NCBI RefSeq assembly: GCF_025980345.1
Contig: NZ_JAPDUI010000002.1
Span: 1 to 64,000, forward strand
Direction: 5' to 3'
Length of the DNA: 64,000 nt
DNA from: Arenimonas sp. GDDSR-1
GTDB lineage: Bacteria > Pseudomonadota > Gammaproteobacteria > Xanthomonadales > Xanthomonadaceae
Below, piece after piece: positions 63,910 to 64,000 of the stretch; positions within the stretch are counted from its first letter, which is position 1; each line of letters starts with the position of its first letter. The notes beneath the pieces are model-generated. The model searched no databases. It was not told the DNA's origin and worked only from the letters and a program-made list of their open reading frames with translations. A program made the position numbers and the translations under genes.

Positions 63910-64000
63910 GCGCGCTGATTTTCCGGGGCAATGACCCCATTCAAGCACTGTCGGTTCAGGATCGTGGCCTGATGTACGGGGACGGGCTGTTTGAAACCCT
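63906..64000 (+). CDS. pabC: Aminodeoxychorismate lyase (truncated by window end)
   Basis: MSALIFRGNDPIQALSVQDRGLMYGDGLFETL; overlaps the pabB stop. Confidence 0.88.
   Translation, partial: MSALIFRGNDPIQALSVQDRGLMYGDGLFET

Overview
This 64 kb window is a high-GC proteobacterial chromosome segment. Gene order and the LexA-box type suggest a Xanthomonadales-like gammaproteobacterium, but this is inference and no database was searched. Most of it is core genome: ffh-rpsP-rimM-trmD-rplS, mutS, pncC, lexA-recA-recX-alaS-csrA, copAB, tig-clpP-clpX-lon-hup-ppiD, gloB/rnhA/dnaQ, rfbBDAC, kdkA, moaACDE, ffs, dnaX-ybaB-recR, a MoxR/DUF58/TgpA cluster, and yceD-rpmF-fabHDG-acpP-fabF-pabBC. I identify ten tRNA genes and one SRP RNA. 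I found no CRISPR array, IS element, prophage or rRNA. The most interesting accessory locus is a compact four-gene minus-strand operon (9051-13702), divergent from lexA. It encodes a TIR-TM-TPR protein, two small paralogous proteins of unknown family (one with a signal peptide, one without), and an N-terminal SLOG-like (Rossmann) protein with two 2TM (SLATT-like) hairpins. I propose it as a candidate undescribed TIR/SLOG signalling and membrane-effector (Thoeris-like) system. A second notable structure is the rfbBDAC (dTDP-rhamnose) operon, bracketed by two ~0.5 kb direct repeats that each carry a copy of an unknown lipoprotein gene.
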